Origin: Bradyrhizobium sp. CCGUVB4N
GTDB taxonomy: Bacteria; Pseudomonadota; Alphaproteobacteria; Rhizobiales; Xanthobacteraceae
Reading direction: 5' to 3'
Length of the DNA stretch: 64,000 bases
Assembly (NCBI RefSeq): GCF_024199945.1
Contig: NZ_JANADP010000001.1
Coordinates: 6,634,001 to 6,698,000, forward strand
The notes under the pieces were generated by a model. It was not told the origin of the DNA. It did no database searches and was given only the letters and a program-made list of their open reading frames with translations. The position numbers and the translations under genes are program-made. This document shows, one piece after another, positions 46,928 through 56,262 of the stretch (its first letter is position 1; every line of letters begins with the position of its first letter).

Positions 46928-49396
46928 TCAGAACGTCACCTGCGCTCCCGCGTAGAACGCGCGCGGACGCGCCGGGCTCAGCGAGCGGGGGTCATTGAAA
47001 TTGTTGCCGCCATTCGCAAAGTTCGGCAGCGCGGTGGTGTCGAAGAAGGTGCCGTAGGTCGAATATCGGTTGTCAAAGACGTTGTCGACCTTGCCGTAGA
47101 TCTGGAAGTTCTTGGTGATCTGGTAGGACGTGTGCAGGTTGAACACGGCGTAGCTCGGCAGCTTGGTCTCGAGATTGGCTTCGTCGCCGACATAATACTG
47201 GCTCGAGACCCAGAGTGCGTCGCCGCCGATTTTCCAGGCATCGGTGAGGGCGTATTCGATACCGGCCTTGATGCGATGGCGCGGGATGGCCGGGATCTGG
47301 TTGCCGGGCACAATCGATATGATGCCGCCGTTGGCGACGGCTGTCGGACTGTTGGAGGCGACGTCGAGTGCATCGAGGAAGCGGGCGTCGACGAAGGCAT
47401 AGCTCGCGTGGAACTGAACCTCGTTGGACTTGAGGCTGATCTCGGCCTCCAGGCCCTGCCGGCGCGTCGAGCCGACGTTCTGGAAGAAGCCGAAGCCCTG
47501 CAGCCCCGCGATCGGCAGCGCCAGGATGTCATCATAGTTGGTCGCGCGGAATCCGCCGATCTTCCAGCCGAGCTGGCCGATGGTCAGATCCTTGGTGCCG
47601 CGGAAACCGGCTTCGACGGTCTTGGACACCACCTGCTTCAGATCGGGATCGGAGACGAGAAACGCCGCGATCAGGCAGGGATTGTTCGGATCGGCGCAGC
47701 CGAGTTCGAGCGGCGTCGGCACGCGGTTGGCTTCCGAATAGCCGGCATAGGCGGTCAGCTCCGGCGTGATCTTGTAGGTGCCGCCGATCACCGGATTGAA
47801 ACGGTTGTAGGTGTGGTCGCCGTTCAGGGCGGTGCCGAGCTGATCCTCCAGCGTGACACGGGCGGCATTGAAGCGGCCGCCGCCGGTGATCGCGAAGGCG
47901 TCCGTCACGTTGAACGTGTCGAGCGCGTAGAGACCCTGATACTGGTTGACGGTACGCAGCGACACCGGACCGATCGAGGTCGGGTTGCCCGACTGTCCCA
48001 GAAAGATGCCGTTGCCTGTGACGACGTAGTTCTCGCCGATCGTCCCGAGCTCGGAGCTCGCGTCGAAATGGGTCACGCTGGCGTCGTAGCTCGCGCCGAG
48101 CACGAGACGGTTCTCGTGCCCGAACAGCCTGTCGCTGTTGGTCGCCTGGCCGGAGATGCCAAACGAGGTCGAACGCGTCGTGGTGCGATCGATCTCGCCG
48201 AGCACCGCTCCGGCCGCGAAGGGATTGGCGAGCTGGACGCCGTTCAGGCCGAAGGCGGGTGTGGAGTCGTCGCCGAAGCACAGCGTTGTCGGATCGGCGC
48301 CGCAGGGTTGAGCGTCGGTCGGGTTGCCGTCCTGGGTCTTCTGGTTGAAGCCGCGCACATGCGCCGTGCCTTCGAAGGTCCAGGTCGGCGTCGCCTCGAC
48401 CTTACCGGTTAAATTGACGTAGCCGACCTTGTTGGTGTTGGTCTGCGGCGTGGTGTACGTCGCGCCCCAATAGTTTTGGAGCAATTCAATCGGCACGGTG
48501 CTAGGGCCGGCCAGATGATTGTCGGCGACGCCCATGTTGACGTGGAATTCGTTGCCCTCGAAGCGGTAGCCGACGTCGCCGTAGAAACGACGAATGTCCG
48601 AGGATGAGAAATTGCGGAAGCCGTTGTCATGCGCGCCTTCCAGCGCGCCATAGACCGCCCAGTTGTTGTCGATCTTCTTGCCCCACTGCGCGGAGCCTTG
48701 GATGCGGCCGAACGAGCCGCCCATGACGTCGATCTCGGCGCCCTGATAGGTAAAGCCGTCCTTCATCAGCAGGTTGACGGCGCCGCCGAGCGCGTTGAGG
48801 CCGAAAGCGGGATTGTTGGTGACGATCGTCGCCGAGCGGATCGCCGCGGTCGGGATCGCGTCCCAGTTCACGGTGTCGGAGAACGCTTCGTTGATGCGCA
48901 CGCCGTTCTGATAGACGGCAAGCCCCTGCGGCGTGCCGGCCAGCGGCGAGGCGACATAGCCGCGAAACTCGATGTTCGGCTGAAATGGGTTGCCGGTGAC
49001 TTCGGTGAGATTGACGCCCGGGACATATTGCTGAAGCGCATCGCCGATGTTCAGCGAGCCCGTGCGCTTGATCTGGGACGGATCGACGGCGCTGACGCTC
49101 GCCGGGATCTTGTCGACATCGATGCTGCCGGAGGCACCAGGCGAGGTCGGGTAGACGTAGATCCTGGGTGCCGTGGGCTTGCCGACGCTCGCAGCCGTGC
49201 GCGCGACCGGCCGCGACGGCGCTCGCCGTGCGGCTGGCGGCGGCGCCACCACCTCCACCGCGGGCAGGTTCTGAACGTTGGTCTCCTCGTCCTGCGCCGC
49301 GCGCGCGCTCGTTCCGAAACAGAGTCCGGACACCAGCCCGGTCGAAACCGAGGCCATCAGCAGAATTCGCGTGTGTCCCAGCTTGCGCATTCCCAT
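46928..49396 (-). CDS. TonB-dependent outer-membrane receptor
   Basis: An 822-residue protein with signal peptide (LLMASVSTGLVSGLCFGTSA), an Ala/Pro/Arg-rich spacer to about residue 75, a plug domain (IPASVSAVDPSQIKRTGSLN, then PNIEFRGYVASPLAG) and a 22-strand-type barrel ending RAFYAGAQVTF. It takes up a scarce ligand across the outer membrane using TonB energy. The nearby PQQ/methanol-type genes make a lanthanide receptor (LutH-like) the most interesting candidate, with siderophore or cobalamin as alternatives. The leader region carries a triple TTTTCCCGA repeat. Confidence 0.87.
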   Translation of the reverse strand: MGMRKLGHTRILLMASVSTGLVSGLCFGTSARAAQDEETNVQNLPAVEVVAPPPAARRAPSRPVARTAASVGKPTAPRIYVYPTSPGASGSIDVDKIPASVSAVDPSQIKRTGSLNIGDALQQYVPGVNLTEVTGNPFQPNIEFRGYVASPLAGTPQGLAVYQNGVRINEAFSDTVNWDAIPTAAIRSATIVTNNPAFGLNALGGAVNLLMKDGFTYQGAEIDVMGGSFGRIQGSAQWGKKIDNNWAVYGALEGAHDNGFRNFSSSDIRRFYGDVGYRFEGNEFHVNMGVADNHLAGPSTVPIELLQNYWGATYTTPQTNTNKVGYVNLTGKVEATPTWTFEGTAHVRGFNQKTQDGNPTDAQPCGADPTTLCFGDDSTPAFGLNGVQLANPFAAGAVLGEIDRTTTRSTSFGISGQATNSDRLFGHENRLVLGASYDASVTHFDASSELGTIGENYVVTGNGIFLGQSGNPTSIGPVSLRTVNQYQGLYALDTFNVTDAFAITGGGRFNAARVTLEDQLGTALNGDHTYNRFNPVIGGTYKITPELTAYAGYSEANRVPTPLELGCADPNNPCLIAAFLVSDPDLKQVVSKTVEAGFRGTKDLTIGQLGWKIGGFRATNYDDILALPIAGLQGFGFFQNVGSTRRQGLEAEISLKSNEVQFHASYAFVDARFLDALDVASNSPTAVANGGIISIVPGNQIPAIPRHRIKAGIEYALTDAWKIGGDALWVSSQYYVGDEANLETKLPSYAVFNLHTSYQITKNFQIYGKVDNVFDNRYSTYGTFFDTTALPNFANGGNNFNDPRSLSPARPRAFYAGAQVTF

Positions 49397-49502
49397 TGTC
49401 CCACCCGTAACCCTCGGCTGTTTTTCGCCGTTTGGTTACGACGAGTGTATTCGGCGGCGGCTCGGGCACCAGCCACAAAAGGTCGCGCACAATCCGCACC
49501 CG

Positions 49503-49560
49503 TTTTCCCGACGAAATCGGGAATTTTTCCCGATCGGGACTTTTCCCCGACTTGACCGGG
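49503..49560. promoter_or_regulatory. Triple TTTTCCCGA repeat with inverted arms upstream of the TonB receptor
   Basis: TTTTCCCGA occurs at 49503-49511 and 49525-49533, and as TTTTCCCCGA at 49541-49550. Each is followed by an inverse arm (TCGGG at 49517-49521, CGATCGGG at 49531-49538, CCGGG at 49556-49560). The region lies 107-164 bases upstream of the receptor ATG, and the histidine kinase gene ends at 49566. It is a candidate operator array. The first unit followed by ATTTTT could also act as a terminator on the plus strand. Confidence 0.5.
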
Positions 49561-49565
49561 CGCAA

Positions 49566-50924
49566 TCAGGCCGCCGCGGTCGGAACCAGCGCCTCCACAG
49601 TGACGCCGCCCTCGCCGGATGCCACGTTGAGCGTGCCGCCCAGCGCCAGAATGCGCTCGCGCATGCCGACGAGGCCGAAGCCGAGTTTTTGGCCGGGCTC
49701 CATGCCGCGGCCGTTATCGCTCACCCGCACCCGGGCGCAGGAGCGGCCGTCGCGGCCCGGCTGCTCCGCCGGCTCGATCACCACATTGATCGCGGTCGCG
49801 CCGGCGTGGCGGAACGCGTTGGTGAGCGCCTCCTGCACCACGCGATAAATCGTCAGGTCCGCGGTCTCGCCCGTCACGCCCAGCGCCGGCGAGATCGTGG
49901 TTTCGATGGTCACCTCGGGATGGGATTCCCGCCACAGCCGCGACAGCGATTCCAGCGCCTTGCCGAGGCCGAGCTCGGCGAGGCCGACCGGCCTCAGGCG
50001 CTCCAGCACGCGACGGGTGAACTGCTGCAGCGCGTTGATCTGCTCAAGCAGCGCGCCGCCGTGTTTTCGCACGGCCTCCGCGCTCGGCGCACGTCCGTCG
50101 GCGAGCTTGGCCAGCGCGCTGGCATGCGCGCGCAGCGAGAACAGATACGGCCCGAACTCGTCGTGCAGTTCGCGCGCGATCTCCTTGCGCTCGACGTCCT
50201 GGAGCGACACCGCGCGCTCGGCAAGCCGCCGCTTGCCCTCGACCGCCTCGCCGAGCGTCGCCGCGAGATGATTGAGCTTGGTGCAGATCGCAGCGAGCTC
50301 GGGCGCGCCGCCGGGCGCCGCGCGCGCGTCGTAACGGCCGTCCTCGAGTTCGCCCATCGTCTGCGTCAAGGATTGGAGCGGTGCGAGCGCCCTGCCGACC
50401 ACATTCATCATCACCAGGAACAGCACCAGCGCGATGACCGAACCGACCTCGAGCTGCGTCACGATGGCGTCCCAGATCTCGGCGATCTCGTCATTGGGAT
50501 GCGAGGTAATCACCAGCGAGCCGGGCTTGCCATGCACCGAGACCGGCACGCTGACGGCGGTCTGCTCGGGGTGAACCAGGCTGACGAACCAGGCGGGCGG
50601 CCCGGAGGTGTCGTCATCGGTCTCCGTGCGAGGCGGCGTCAGCGGGTTCCCGCCGGCGTCCCGGAGCGCAATGCTGACATGGCGGAGCCGATTGAGGTCA
50701 CGCGCGATCTGGTTCAGCCTGGCATCGGGATCCGGCGCCTCGTTGAGATCGGCAACGATCATCTCGATGAATTCGCGCGCCAGCCGGATCACGCTCTGGT
50801 CCTCGGCCTGCACGCGCGGCCCCGCCTCCGCGACCTGGCGGCCGATGTTGACGGCGAGCCCGAGCGCAAGCAGCAGCGCCAGCAGGAGGTTGATGCGCCC
50901 GCGCAAGGATAGATTTTGCCACAT
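49566..50924 (-). CDS. Sensor histidine kinase (NarX/UhpB-type, HisKA_3)
   Basis: A 452-residue inner-membrane kinase. A first membrane segment lies at about 11-29, a periplasmic sensor at 30-155, a second membrane segment at 160-178, then HAMP. The HisKA_3 dimerisation helix has His254 in IARELHDEFGPYL, and the HATPase domain has VVQEALTNAFRHAG and VSDNGRGM. The start is taken as ATG 50924; a GTG at 50942 is possible. It pairs with the divergent LuxR-type regulator and may sense alcohol, aldehyde or metal, judging from its neighbours. Confidence 0.9.
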   Translation of the reverse strand: MWQNLSLRGRINLLLALLLALGLAVNIGRQVAEAGPRVQAEDQSVIRLAREFIEMIVADLNEAPDPDARLNQIARDLNRLRHVSIALRDAGGNPLTPPRTETDDDTSGPPAWFVSLVHPEQTAVSVPVSVHGKPGSLVITSHPNDEIAEIWDAIVTQLEVGSVIALVLFLVMMNVVGRALAPLQSLTQTMGELEDGRYDARAAPGGAPELAAICTKLNHLAATLGEAVEGKRRLAERAVSLQDVERKEIARELHDEFGPYLFSLRAHASALAKLADGRAPSAEAVRKHGGALLEQINALQQFTRRVLERLRPVGLAELGLGKALESLSRLWRESHPEVTIETTISPALGVTGETADLTIYRVVQEALTNAFRHAGATAINVVIEPAEQPGRDGRSCARVRVSDNGRGMEPGQKLGFGLVGMRERILALGGTLNVASGEGGVTVEALVPTAAA

Positions 50925-51117
50925 TGCTCTCGCCTGCCCCACGAAGGATCGCTCGCGCCCGTCCGATAGCGTTGACAGAGACGAAGCGCCCGATATCTAA
51001 TCGGAAGCGTACAGCAATCCCGGCCGGGTTGCATGACCCGACATGAGGCGCACGTCTCGCCTTGTCCGGCATCATGCGGCACGAAAAAAGAGTCCGGTGC
51101 TGTCGCGGGGAACGCTT

Positions 51118-51738
51118 ATGCGCATTCTGATCGTCGACGATCATCCCATTGTCGCCTCCGGCTGCCGCGCCGTGCTGGCCGACGAAGGCGAGATCGAGAT
51201 TTTGGAGGCCGCCGACGCCGAGGACGGCGAATGCGTCTTCATCGTCGAGCGCCCCGACCTCTGCGTGATCGACATCAACCTGCCGACCGTCTCCGGCTTC
51301 GAGCTTGCGCGCCGCATCCTCGAGCGCGCGGCCGATGCCCGCATCATCATGTTCAGCATGAACGACGACCCGGCCTTCGCCGCGCGCGCGATCGAATGCG
51401 GCGCCAAGGGCTACGTCTCCAAGACCGGCGACCCCGATGATCTCGTCGAGGCGATCCGCACCGTCGGCGGCGGCGGCACTTATCTGCCGAGCGCGATCGC
51501 GCGCAGCATCGCCTTCGCAGGGCCGACGCTGGCGCAAAGCCCGCTGTCGAAGCTGAACGCGCGCGAGATGGAGATTTTGCGGCTGCTCAGCGCTGGAAAG
51601 AGCCTGTCCGAGATCGCCTGGCTGGTACAATCGTCCTACAAGACGGTCGCCAACACCTCCTCGATCATGCGCCAGAAGCTCGGGGTGAAGACCTCGGTCG
51701 AGCTGGTGCGGCTGGCGATCGACAGCGGCGTGGCCTGA
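51118..51738 (+). CDS. LuxR/NarL-family response regulator
   Basis: A 206-residue regulator. The receiver domain has Asp7-Asp8 (ILIVDDHP), phospho-acceptor Asp52 (LCVIDINLP) and Lys in KGYVSKTGDPDD. The C-terminal LuxR helix-turn-helix is LNAREMEILRLLSAGKSLSE and onward. The start at 51118 gives the canonical MRILIVDDHP. It is divergent from the kinase gene with 193 bases between, and followed by the S-formylglutathione hydrolase gene. Pairs of this kind control PQQ-dependent alcohol oxidation in other bacteria, so that is the likely role. Confidence 0.92.
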   Translation: MRILIVDDHPIVASGCRAVLADEGEIEILEAADAEDGECVFIVERPDLCVIDINLPTVSGFELARRILERAADARIIMFSMNDDPAFAARAIECGAKGYVSKTGDPDDLVEAIRTVGGGGTYLPSAIARSIAFAGPTLAQSPLSKLNAREMEILRLLSAGKSLSEIAWLVQSSYKTVANTSSIMRQKLGVKTSVELVRLAIDSGVA

Positions 51739-51820
51739 CCCAGAGTTTGCGCGCGCCGCAAATTTCGGTCACACAAGCATTGCATTCTTGATGTGGTGAG
51801 ATGCCACGGAGCACAATTGC

Positions 51821-52666
51821 ATGACGATCCAGACTGTCTCGACCAACACTTCCTATGGCGGCGTGCAGGGCGTGTATCGCCATGCGAGCCAGGCGACCGG
51901 AACCGACATGGTGTTCTCGGTCTATATTCCGCCGCATGCCGACGGCGCCATGCTGCCCGTGGTCTGGTATCTCTCCGGCCTCACCTGCACCCATGCCAAC
52001 GTCACCGAGAAGGGCGAATTCCGCAAAGCCTGCGCCGAGCTCGGACTGATCTTCGTCGCCCCCGACACCTCACCACGCGGGCCCGACGTGCCGGGCGATG
52101 CCAACAACGCCTATGATTTCGGCTTGGGGGCCGGCTTCTATGTCGATGCCACGGAAGCGCCGTTCGCGCGCAATTATCGCATGTGGAGCTATGTCACCGA
52201 CGAGTTGCCCAAATTGGTATCGGGAAATTTTCCCGTCGATGCCAAGCGGCAGTCGATCATGGGTCATTCCATGGGCGGCCATGGCGCGCTGACGGTGGCG
52301 CTGCGCAACCCGCACCGCTATCGCGCCGCCAGCGCCTTCGCCCCGATCGTGGCGCCGTCGCAGGTGCCATGGGGCATCAAGGCCCTGACCGGCTATCTCG
52401 GGCCGAACAAGGAGGCCTGGCGCAGCCATGACACGGTGGCGCTGATCGAGGACGGCGCGAAATATTCAGGCTTCCTGGTCGACGTCGGCGAGGCCGACAA
52501 TTTCCTGAAAGAGCAGCTCAAGCCGGAGCTGCTGCAGGCGGCCTGCAACAAGGCCAACATCCCGCTGACGCTGCGGCGCCAGCCGGGCTATGACCACAGC
52601 TATTATTTCATCTCGACGTTCATGACCGACCATCTGCACTGGCACGCGGAGCGGCTGAAGGGGTGA
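51821..52666 (+). CDS. fghA: S-formylglutathione hydrolase
   Basis: A 281-residue alpha/beta hydrolase of the esterase D type. The nucleophile Ser150 is in MGHSMGGHGAL, the acid is in VDVGEADNFL, and the His is in GYDHSYYFISTF. LPVVWYLSGLTCTHANVTEK and DTSPRGPDVPGD are family hallmarks. It splits S-formylglutathione to formate and glutathione, the last step of glutathione-linked formaldehyde oxidation. Its place next to PQQ-associated genes supports methanol or alcohol catabolism. The glutathione-dependent formaldehyde dehydrogenase gene is not in the window. Confidence 0.94.
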   Translation: MTIQTVSTNTSYGGVQGVYRHASQATGTDMVFSVYIPPHADGAMLPVVWYLSGLTCTHANVTEKGEFRKACAELGLIFVAPDTSPRGPDVPGDANNAYDFGLGAGFYVDATEAPFARNYRMWSYVTDELPKLVSGNFPVDAKRQSIMGHSMGGHGALTVALRNPHRYRAASAFAPIVAPSQVPWGIKALTGYLGPNKEAWRSHDTVALIEDGAKYSGFLVDVGEADNFLKEQLKPELLQAACNKANIPLTLRRQPGYDHSYYFISTFMTDHLHWHAERLKG

Positions 52667-52678
52667 GTTCTCTCACCC

Positions 52679-53182
52679 CTACTCCGGCTTGCCGTAGTTC
52701 GGCGCCAGCAGGCGGTTGCGGATCAGATAGCTCATCGTGCGCGACCAGGATTCGTCGGTGTTGCCGCGCATGTCGGCGCTGGCGGCCGTGATCATCTTGC
52801 CGGTCTTCACGTCGCGCAGATAGATGTTGAGGTTGATGATCAGGTTCGAAACCTTCTGCACCATGCCGGTGATCTCGAGGTCGGCTCCCAACTGCCCGGC
52901 CAGCTTGAGGTCGCAGTCACCGCAGGCCTGCAGATTGGCGTGATGCGCGGCATCCCTGATCGGCGCGATATCGAGCATCTGGAACCGGCCTGACTCAGCC
53001 AGTTCCTTGCGCAGCTGGTCGCTGATATGCGCGAGCCGCGCCTCTTCCGGCCTGGAGCCGTAGAACTCGCCGGGCAGGCTGGTGTCGATCAGCTCGAAAT
53101 CGAACACGGCGAGCTTCGGCGGATCGGCGGCTGCCTGCGATCCCATCAGCAGCAAAGCCGCGAAACATATCAGCGCTCGCAT
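52679..53182 (-). CDS. DUF3280-type secreted protein
   Basis: A 167-residue periplasmic protein (start 53182, signal MRALICFAALLLMGSQAAAD). The mature domain begins KLAVFDFELIDTSLPGEFYG and has ACGDCDLKLAGQLGADLEI with a CxxC and a TolB/CsgG-like FEL. Related DUF3280 proteins occur beside PQQ-dependent dehydrogenase genes. The function is unknown. It is divergent from the binding protein gene, and the 127 bases between must hold both promoters. Confidence 0.78.
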   Translation of the reverse strand: MRALICFAALLLMGSQAAADPPKLAVFDFELIDTSLPGEFYGSRPEEARLAHISDQLRKELAESGRFQMLDIAPIRDAAHHANLQACGDCDLKLAGQLGADLEITGMVQKVSNLIINLNIYLRDVKTGKMITAASADMRGNTDESWSRTMSYLIRNRLLAPNYGKPE

Positions 53183-53309
53183 GATCGTGATTCCGCCCGT
53201 GGTGTCGCGACGACCAAATGCGGGGTTGCAAGCCCGGCCAAATCGGTCATGCTTCAAGAGAGACAATTCTTCACCGACGGTCAAGCCGGGGAGAACGTCA
53301 GGAGGAAGC

Positions 53310-54491
53310 ATGATCCGATGGTTGCTCGGCCCGATCGGCCTGTGTCTGGCAGCGATGCAAGCGCTCGCGGCCGACCCGGTCACGATCGGCGTCGGCTATC
53401 TCGGCGTCGCCGGCACCAGATCGACGCTCTCGCTGGTCGAGCAGCCCGCGGACAATGACGGCGTCGCCGGCGCGAAGCTCGCGATCGAGGACAACAACAC
53501 CACCGGGAAATTCCTCAACCAGCGCTTCACGCTGGAAGAGCGCCGCATCAAGGAAGGCGAGGACGTGGTCCAGGCCGCGACCGCGCTTGCCGAGCACAAC
53601 GGCTTTGTCATCACCGACCTTCCGGCCGACGCGCTGTTGAAGGTCGCGGACGCCCTGCGCGACCGCGGCACGCTGCTGTTCAACGCCGGCGCGATCGACG
53701 AGCGGCTGCGCGAGGCCGATTGCCGCGCCAACGTGATCCACAGCGCGCCCACGCGGTCGATGCTGGCCGATGCGCTCGGCCAGTATCTGGTGTGGAAGCG
53801 ATGGCCGCGCTGGCTGCTGGTGGTCGGCTCGCATGACGAGGACAAGCTCTACGCCGATGCGCTCCGTCGGGCCGCCACGCGGTTCGGCGCCAAGATCGTG
53901 CAGGAGCGCACCTTCGAAGACACCGGCGGCGCGCGCCGCACCGACTCCGGCGTGACGCTGATCCAGCGGCAGATGCCGGTGTTCACGCAACAGGCGCCCG
54001 CCTATGACGTGCTGGTCGCCGCCGACGAGAGCGAGGTGTTCGCGGCCTATCTGCCCTACCGCACCTGGGATCCCCGCCCGGTCGCAGGCTCGGCTGGCCT
54101 GGTGCCGCGCAGCTGGGACGCCGCGCAGGACCAGTGGGGCGCGACGCAGATGCAGAACCGCTTCATGAAGCTGAACTCACGTCGCATGACCGCGCTCGAC
54201 ATGCAGGCCTGGACGGCCGTGCGCATGATCGGCGAGGCCACCTCGCGCACCAATTCGGGCGACGTCAAGAAGGTCACCGATTTCATCAAGGGACCGGACT
54301 TCTCCGTCGCCGCTTTCAAGGGCACCAAGCTGACGCTGCGCGACTGGAATCTCCAGCTCCGCCAGCCGATCCTGCTGGTCGACGGCCGCATGGTGGTATC
54401 GGTGTCGCCGCAGGAAGGGTTTCTGCACCAGGTCTCCGAGCTCGACACGCTCGGCTACGATCGTCCGGAGAGCAAATGCAAGCTGAAATGA
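53310..54491 (+). CDS. ABC transporter substrate-binding protein, PQQ-associated (LutA-like)
   Basis: A 393-residue periplasmic binding protein of the branched-chain amino acid (type 1) fold. The GGAGGAAGC site directly precedes the ATG, and the signal peptide is MIRWLLGPIGLCLAAMQALA. The mature protein opens DPVTIGVGYLGVAGTRSTLS. It is the first gene of a six-gene, ATGA-overlapping operon with a beta-propeller protein, ABC ATPase and ABC-2 permease. This is the layout of the PQQ-dependent catabolism cluster and the methylotroph lut locus. The ligand may be a metal complex or a quinoprotein-related molecule. Confidence 0.85.
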   Translation: MIRWLLGPIGLCLAAMQALAADPVTIGVGYLGVAGTRSTLSLVEQPADNDGVAGAKLAIEDNNTTGKFLNQRFTLEERRIKEGEDVVQAATALAEHNGFVITDLPADALLKVADALRDRGTLLFNAGAIDERLREADCRANVIHSAPTRSMLADALGQYLVWKRWPRWLLVVGSHDEDKLYADALRRAATRFGAKIVQERTFEDTGGARRTDSGVTLIQRQMPVFTQQAPAYDVLVAADESEVFAAYLPYRTWDPRPVAGSAGLVPRSWDAAQDQWGATQMQNRFMKLNSRRMTALDMQAWTAVRMIGEATSRTNSGDVKKVTDFIKGPDFSVAAFKGTKLTLRDWNLQLRQPILLVDGRMVVSVSPQEGFLHQVSELDTLGYDRPESKCKLK

Positions 54492-54499
54492 GGACACGG

Positions 54500-55459
54500 A
54501 TGTTGCGCGTGGGACTGCTGTCCGGACTGGTGCTGGCGGCAGCGCCCGCGCATGCCTTCGTCGCCTATGTCTCGAACGAGAAGAGCAACACGGTGTCGGT
54601 GATCGACACCGACAGCTGGACGGTGACCAAGACCATCAAGGTCGGCCAGCGTCCGCGCGGCATCGAGTTCACCCGCGACGGCAAGTTCGTGATGGTCGCG
54701 GTCGGCGACGACGACACCATCCAGGTGATCGATGCCAAGACGCAGGCCATTGTCGACACCCTGCCCTCCGGGCCCGACCCGGAATTATTCACCCAGGATG
54801 CCGCCGGCAAGACGCTCTATGTCGCCAATGAGAACGACAACACGGTCACCGTGATCGATCTGGAGAAGCGCGTCCGCCTCGGCGATATCCAGGTCGGCGT
54901 CGAGCCCGAAGGCATGACCATCAGCCCCGACGGCAAGACTTTGATCAACACGTCTGAGACGACCAACATGGCGCATTTCATCGACACGTCGTCGCGCCAG
55001 ATCGTCGCCAACGTGCTGGTCGATGCACGGCCGCGCTTTGCCGAGTTCAAACACGACTCGTCCGAATTGTGGGTGTCGTCCGAGATCGGCGGCACCGTGT
55101 CGATCGTCGATCCCCAAAAGCACGAGGTGATCGGCAAGGTCAATTTCGAGATTCCGGGCTTGAGGAAGGAGGCGATCCAGCCGGTCGGCATCGGCATGAC
55201 CAAGGACGACAAGACCGCTTTCGTCGCGCTCGGCCCCGCCAACCGCGTCGCCGTGGTCGATGTCGCCACGCGCAAGGTGACGAAATATCTGCTGGTCGGC
55301 CAGCGCGTCTGGCACATGGCGTTCACGCCGGATGAAAAATATCTGCTCACCACCAATGGCGTGTCGAACGACGTTTCCGTCATCGACGTCGCCGCGCAAA
55401 AGGTGATCAAGACCATTCAGGTGGGCGAACTGCCCTGGGGCATCACGATCGCACCATGA
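54500..55459 (+). CDS. YVTN-type beta-propeller protein, PQQ-associated
   Basis: A 319-residue periplasmic protein with signal MLRVGLLSGLVLAAAPAHA and about seven repeats of the type AYVSNEKSNTVSVIDT / VAVGDDDTIQVID / LYVANENDNTVTVIDL. The ATG at 54500 has GAGGACACGG upstream; 54488 is the alternative start. Acidic, Asp-rich blades could bind metal ions, and the corresponding LutD of Methylorubrum is reported to bind lanthanides (established knowledge). It overlaps the ATPase gene by 4 bases. Confidence 0.88.
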   Translation: MLRVGLLSGLVLAAAPAHAFVAYVSNEKSNTVSVIDTDSWTVTKTIKVGQRPRGIEFTRDGKFVMVAVGDDDTIQVIDAKTQAIVDTLPSGPDPELFTQDAAGKTLYVANENDNTVTVIDLEKRVRLGDIQVGVEPEGMTISPDGKTLINTSETTNMAHFIDTSSRQIVANVLVDARPRFAEFKHDSSELWVSSEIGGTVSIVDPQKHEVIGKVNFEIPGLRKEAIQPVGIGMTKDDKTAFVALGPANRVAVVDVATRKVTKYLLVGQRVWHMAFTPDEKYLLTTNGVSNDVSVIDVAAQKVIKTIQVGELPWGITIAP

Positions 55460-56262
55460 CCAGCCCTGCTCCCATCGCCGAACCTCGCGAGACACCACGG
55501 CCCGATCCCGCCACGGTGCCGGCGCTGTCGATCGACGGCGTCAGCCATTCCTACGGCCCGCGCCGGGCTCTGATCGATGTCTCTTTCAACGTGCAGCCGG
55601 CGAGCTTCACCGCCTTGCTCGGCCTCAACGGCGCCGGCAAGAGCACGCTGTTCTCGCTGATCACGCGGCTGTTCGGCATCCAGACCGGCCGCGTCGGCAT
55701 TTTCGGCCATGACATCAGCCGTTCACCCGGCGAGGCGCTGCGGCTGCTCGGCGTCGTGTTCCAGCCGCGCACGCTCGATCTCGATCTGTCGCTGACACAA
55801 AACCTGCTCTATCACGCCGCGCTCCACGGCATCAGCCGTCGCGAGGCGGCCGCGCGCAGCGCCGAGCTGCTCGCGCGCATTGGCCTCTCGGACCGCGCCG
55901 GCAGCAAGGTGCGCGATCTCTCCGGCGGGCAGATGCGTCGGCTGGAGATCGCACGCGCACTCTTGCACCGGCCGCGGCTGTTGCTGCTGGACGAGCCGAC
56001 CGTCGGGCTCGACGTCAAGGCGCGCGCCGACATCATCAGCCATGTCCGCCAGCTCGTGACCGAGCAAGGCATCGGCGTGCTCTGGGCCACTCATCTGTTC
56101 GACGAAATCATGGCCGGCGACGACCTCGTGGTGCTGCACCAGGGCAAGGTGCTGGCGCAGGGGCCGATGAGCCGCGTCATCACCGAGGCCGGCGCCCAGG
56201 ACGTCAACACCGCCTTCATGCGCCTGACCGGTGCGCAAGTGATGCCGGGAGGCGGCGCATGA
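55456..56262 (+). CDS. ABC transporter ATP-binding protein, PQQ-associated
   Basis: A 268-residue single-domain ABC ATPase with Walker A GLNGAGKST, signature DLSGGQMRRLEIARALL and Walker B LLLLDEPTVGLD followed by a switch His in WATHLFDE. It is a DRI/ABC-2 exporter type rather than an importer type. It forms a pump with the permease encoded next (ATGA overlap). The gene set is that of the PQQ-dependent catabolism-associated ABC system. Confidence 0.9.
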   Translation: MTSPAPIAEPRETPRPDPATVPALSIDGVSHSYGPRRALIDVSFNVQPASFTALLGLNGAGKSTLFSLITRLFGIQTGRVGIFGHDISRSPGEALRLLGVVFQPRTLDLDLSLTQNLLYHAALHGISRREAAARSAELLARIGLSDRAGSKVRDLSGGQMRRLEIARALLHRPRLLLLDEPTVGLDVKARADIISHVRQLVTEQGIGVLWATHLFDEIMAGDDLVVLHQGKVLAQGPMSRVITEAGAQDVNTAFMRLTGAQVMPGGGA

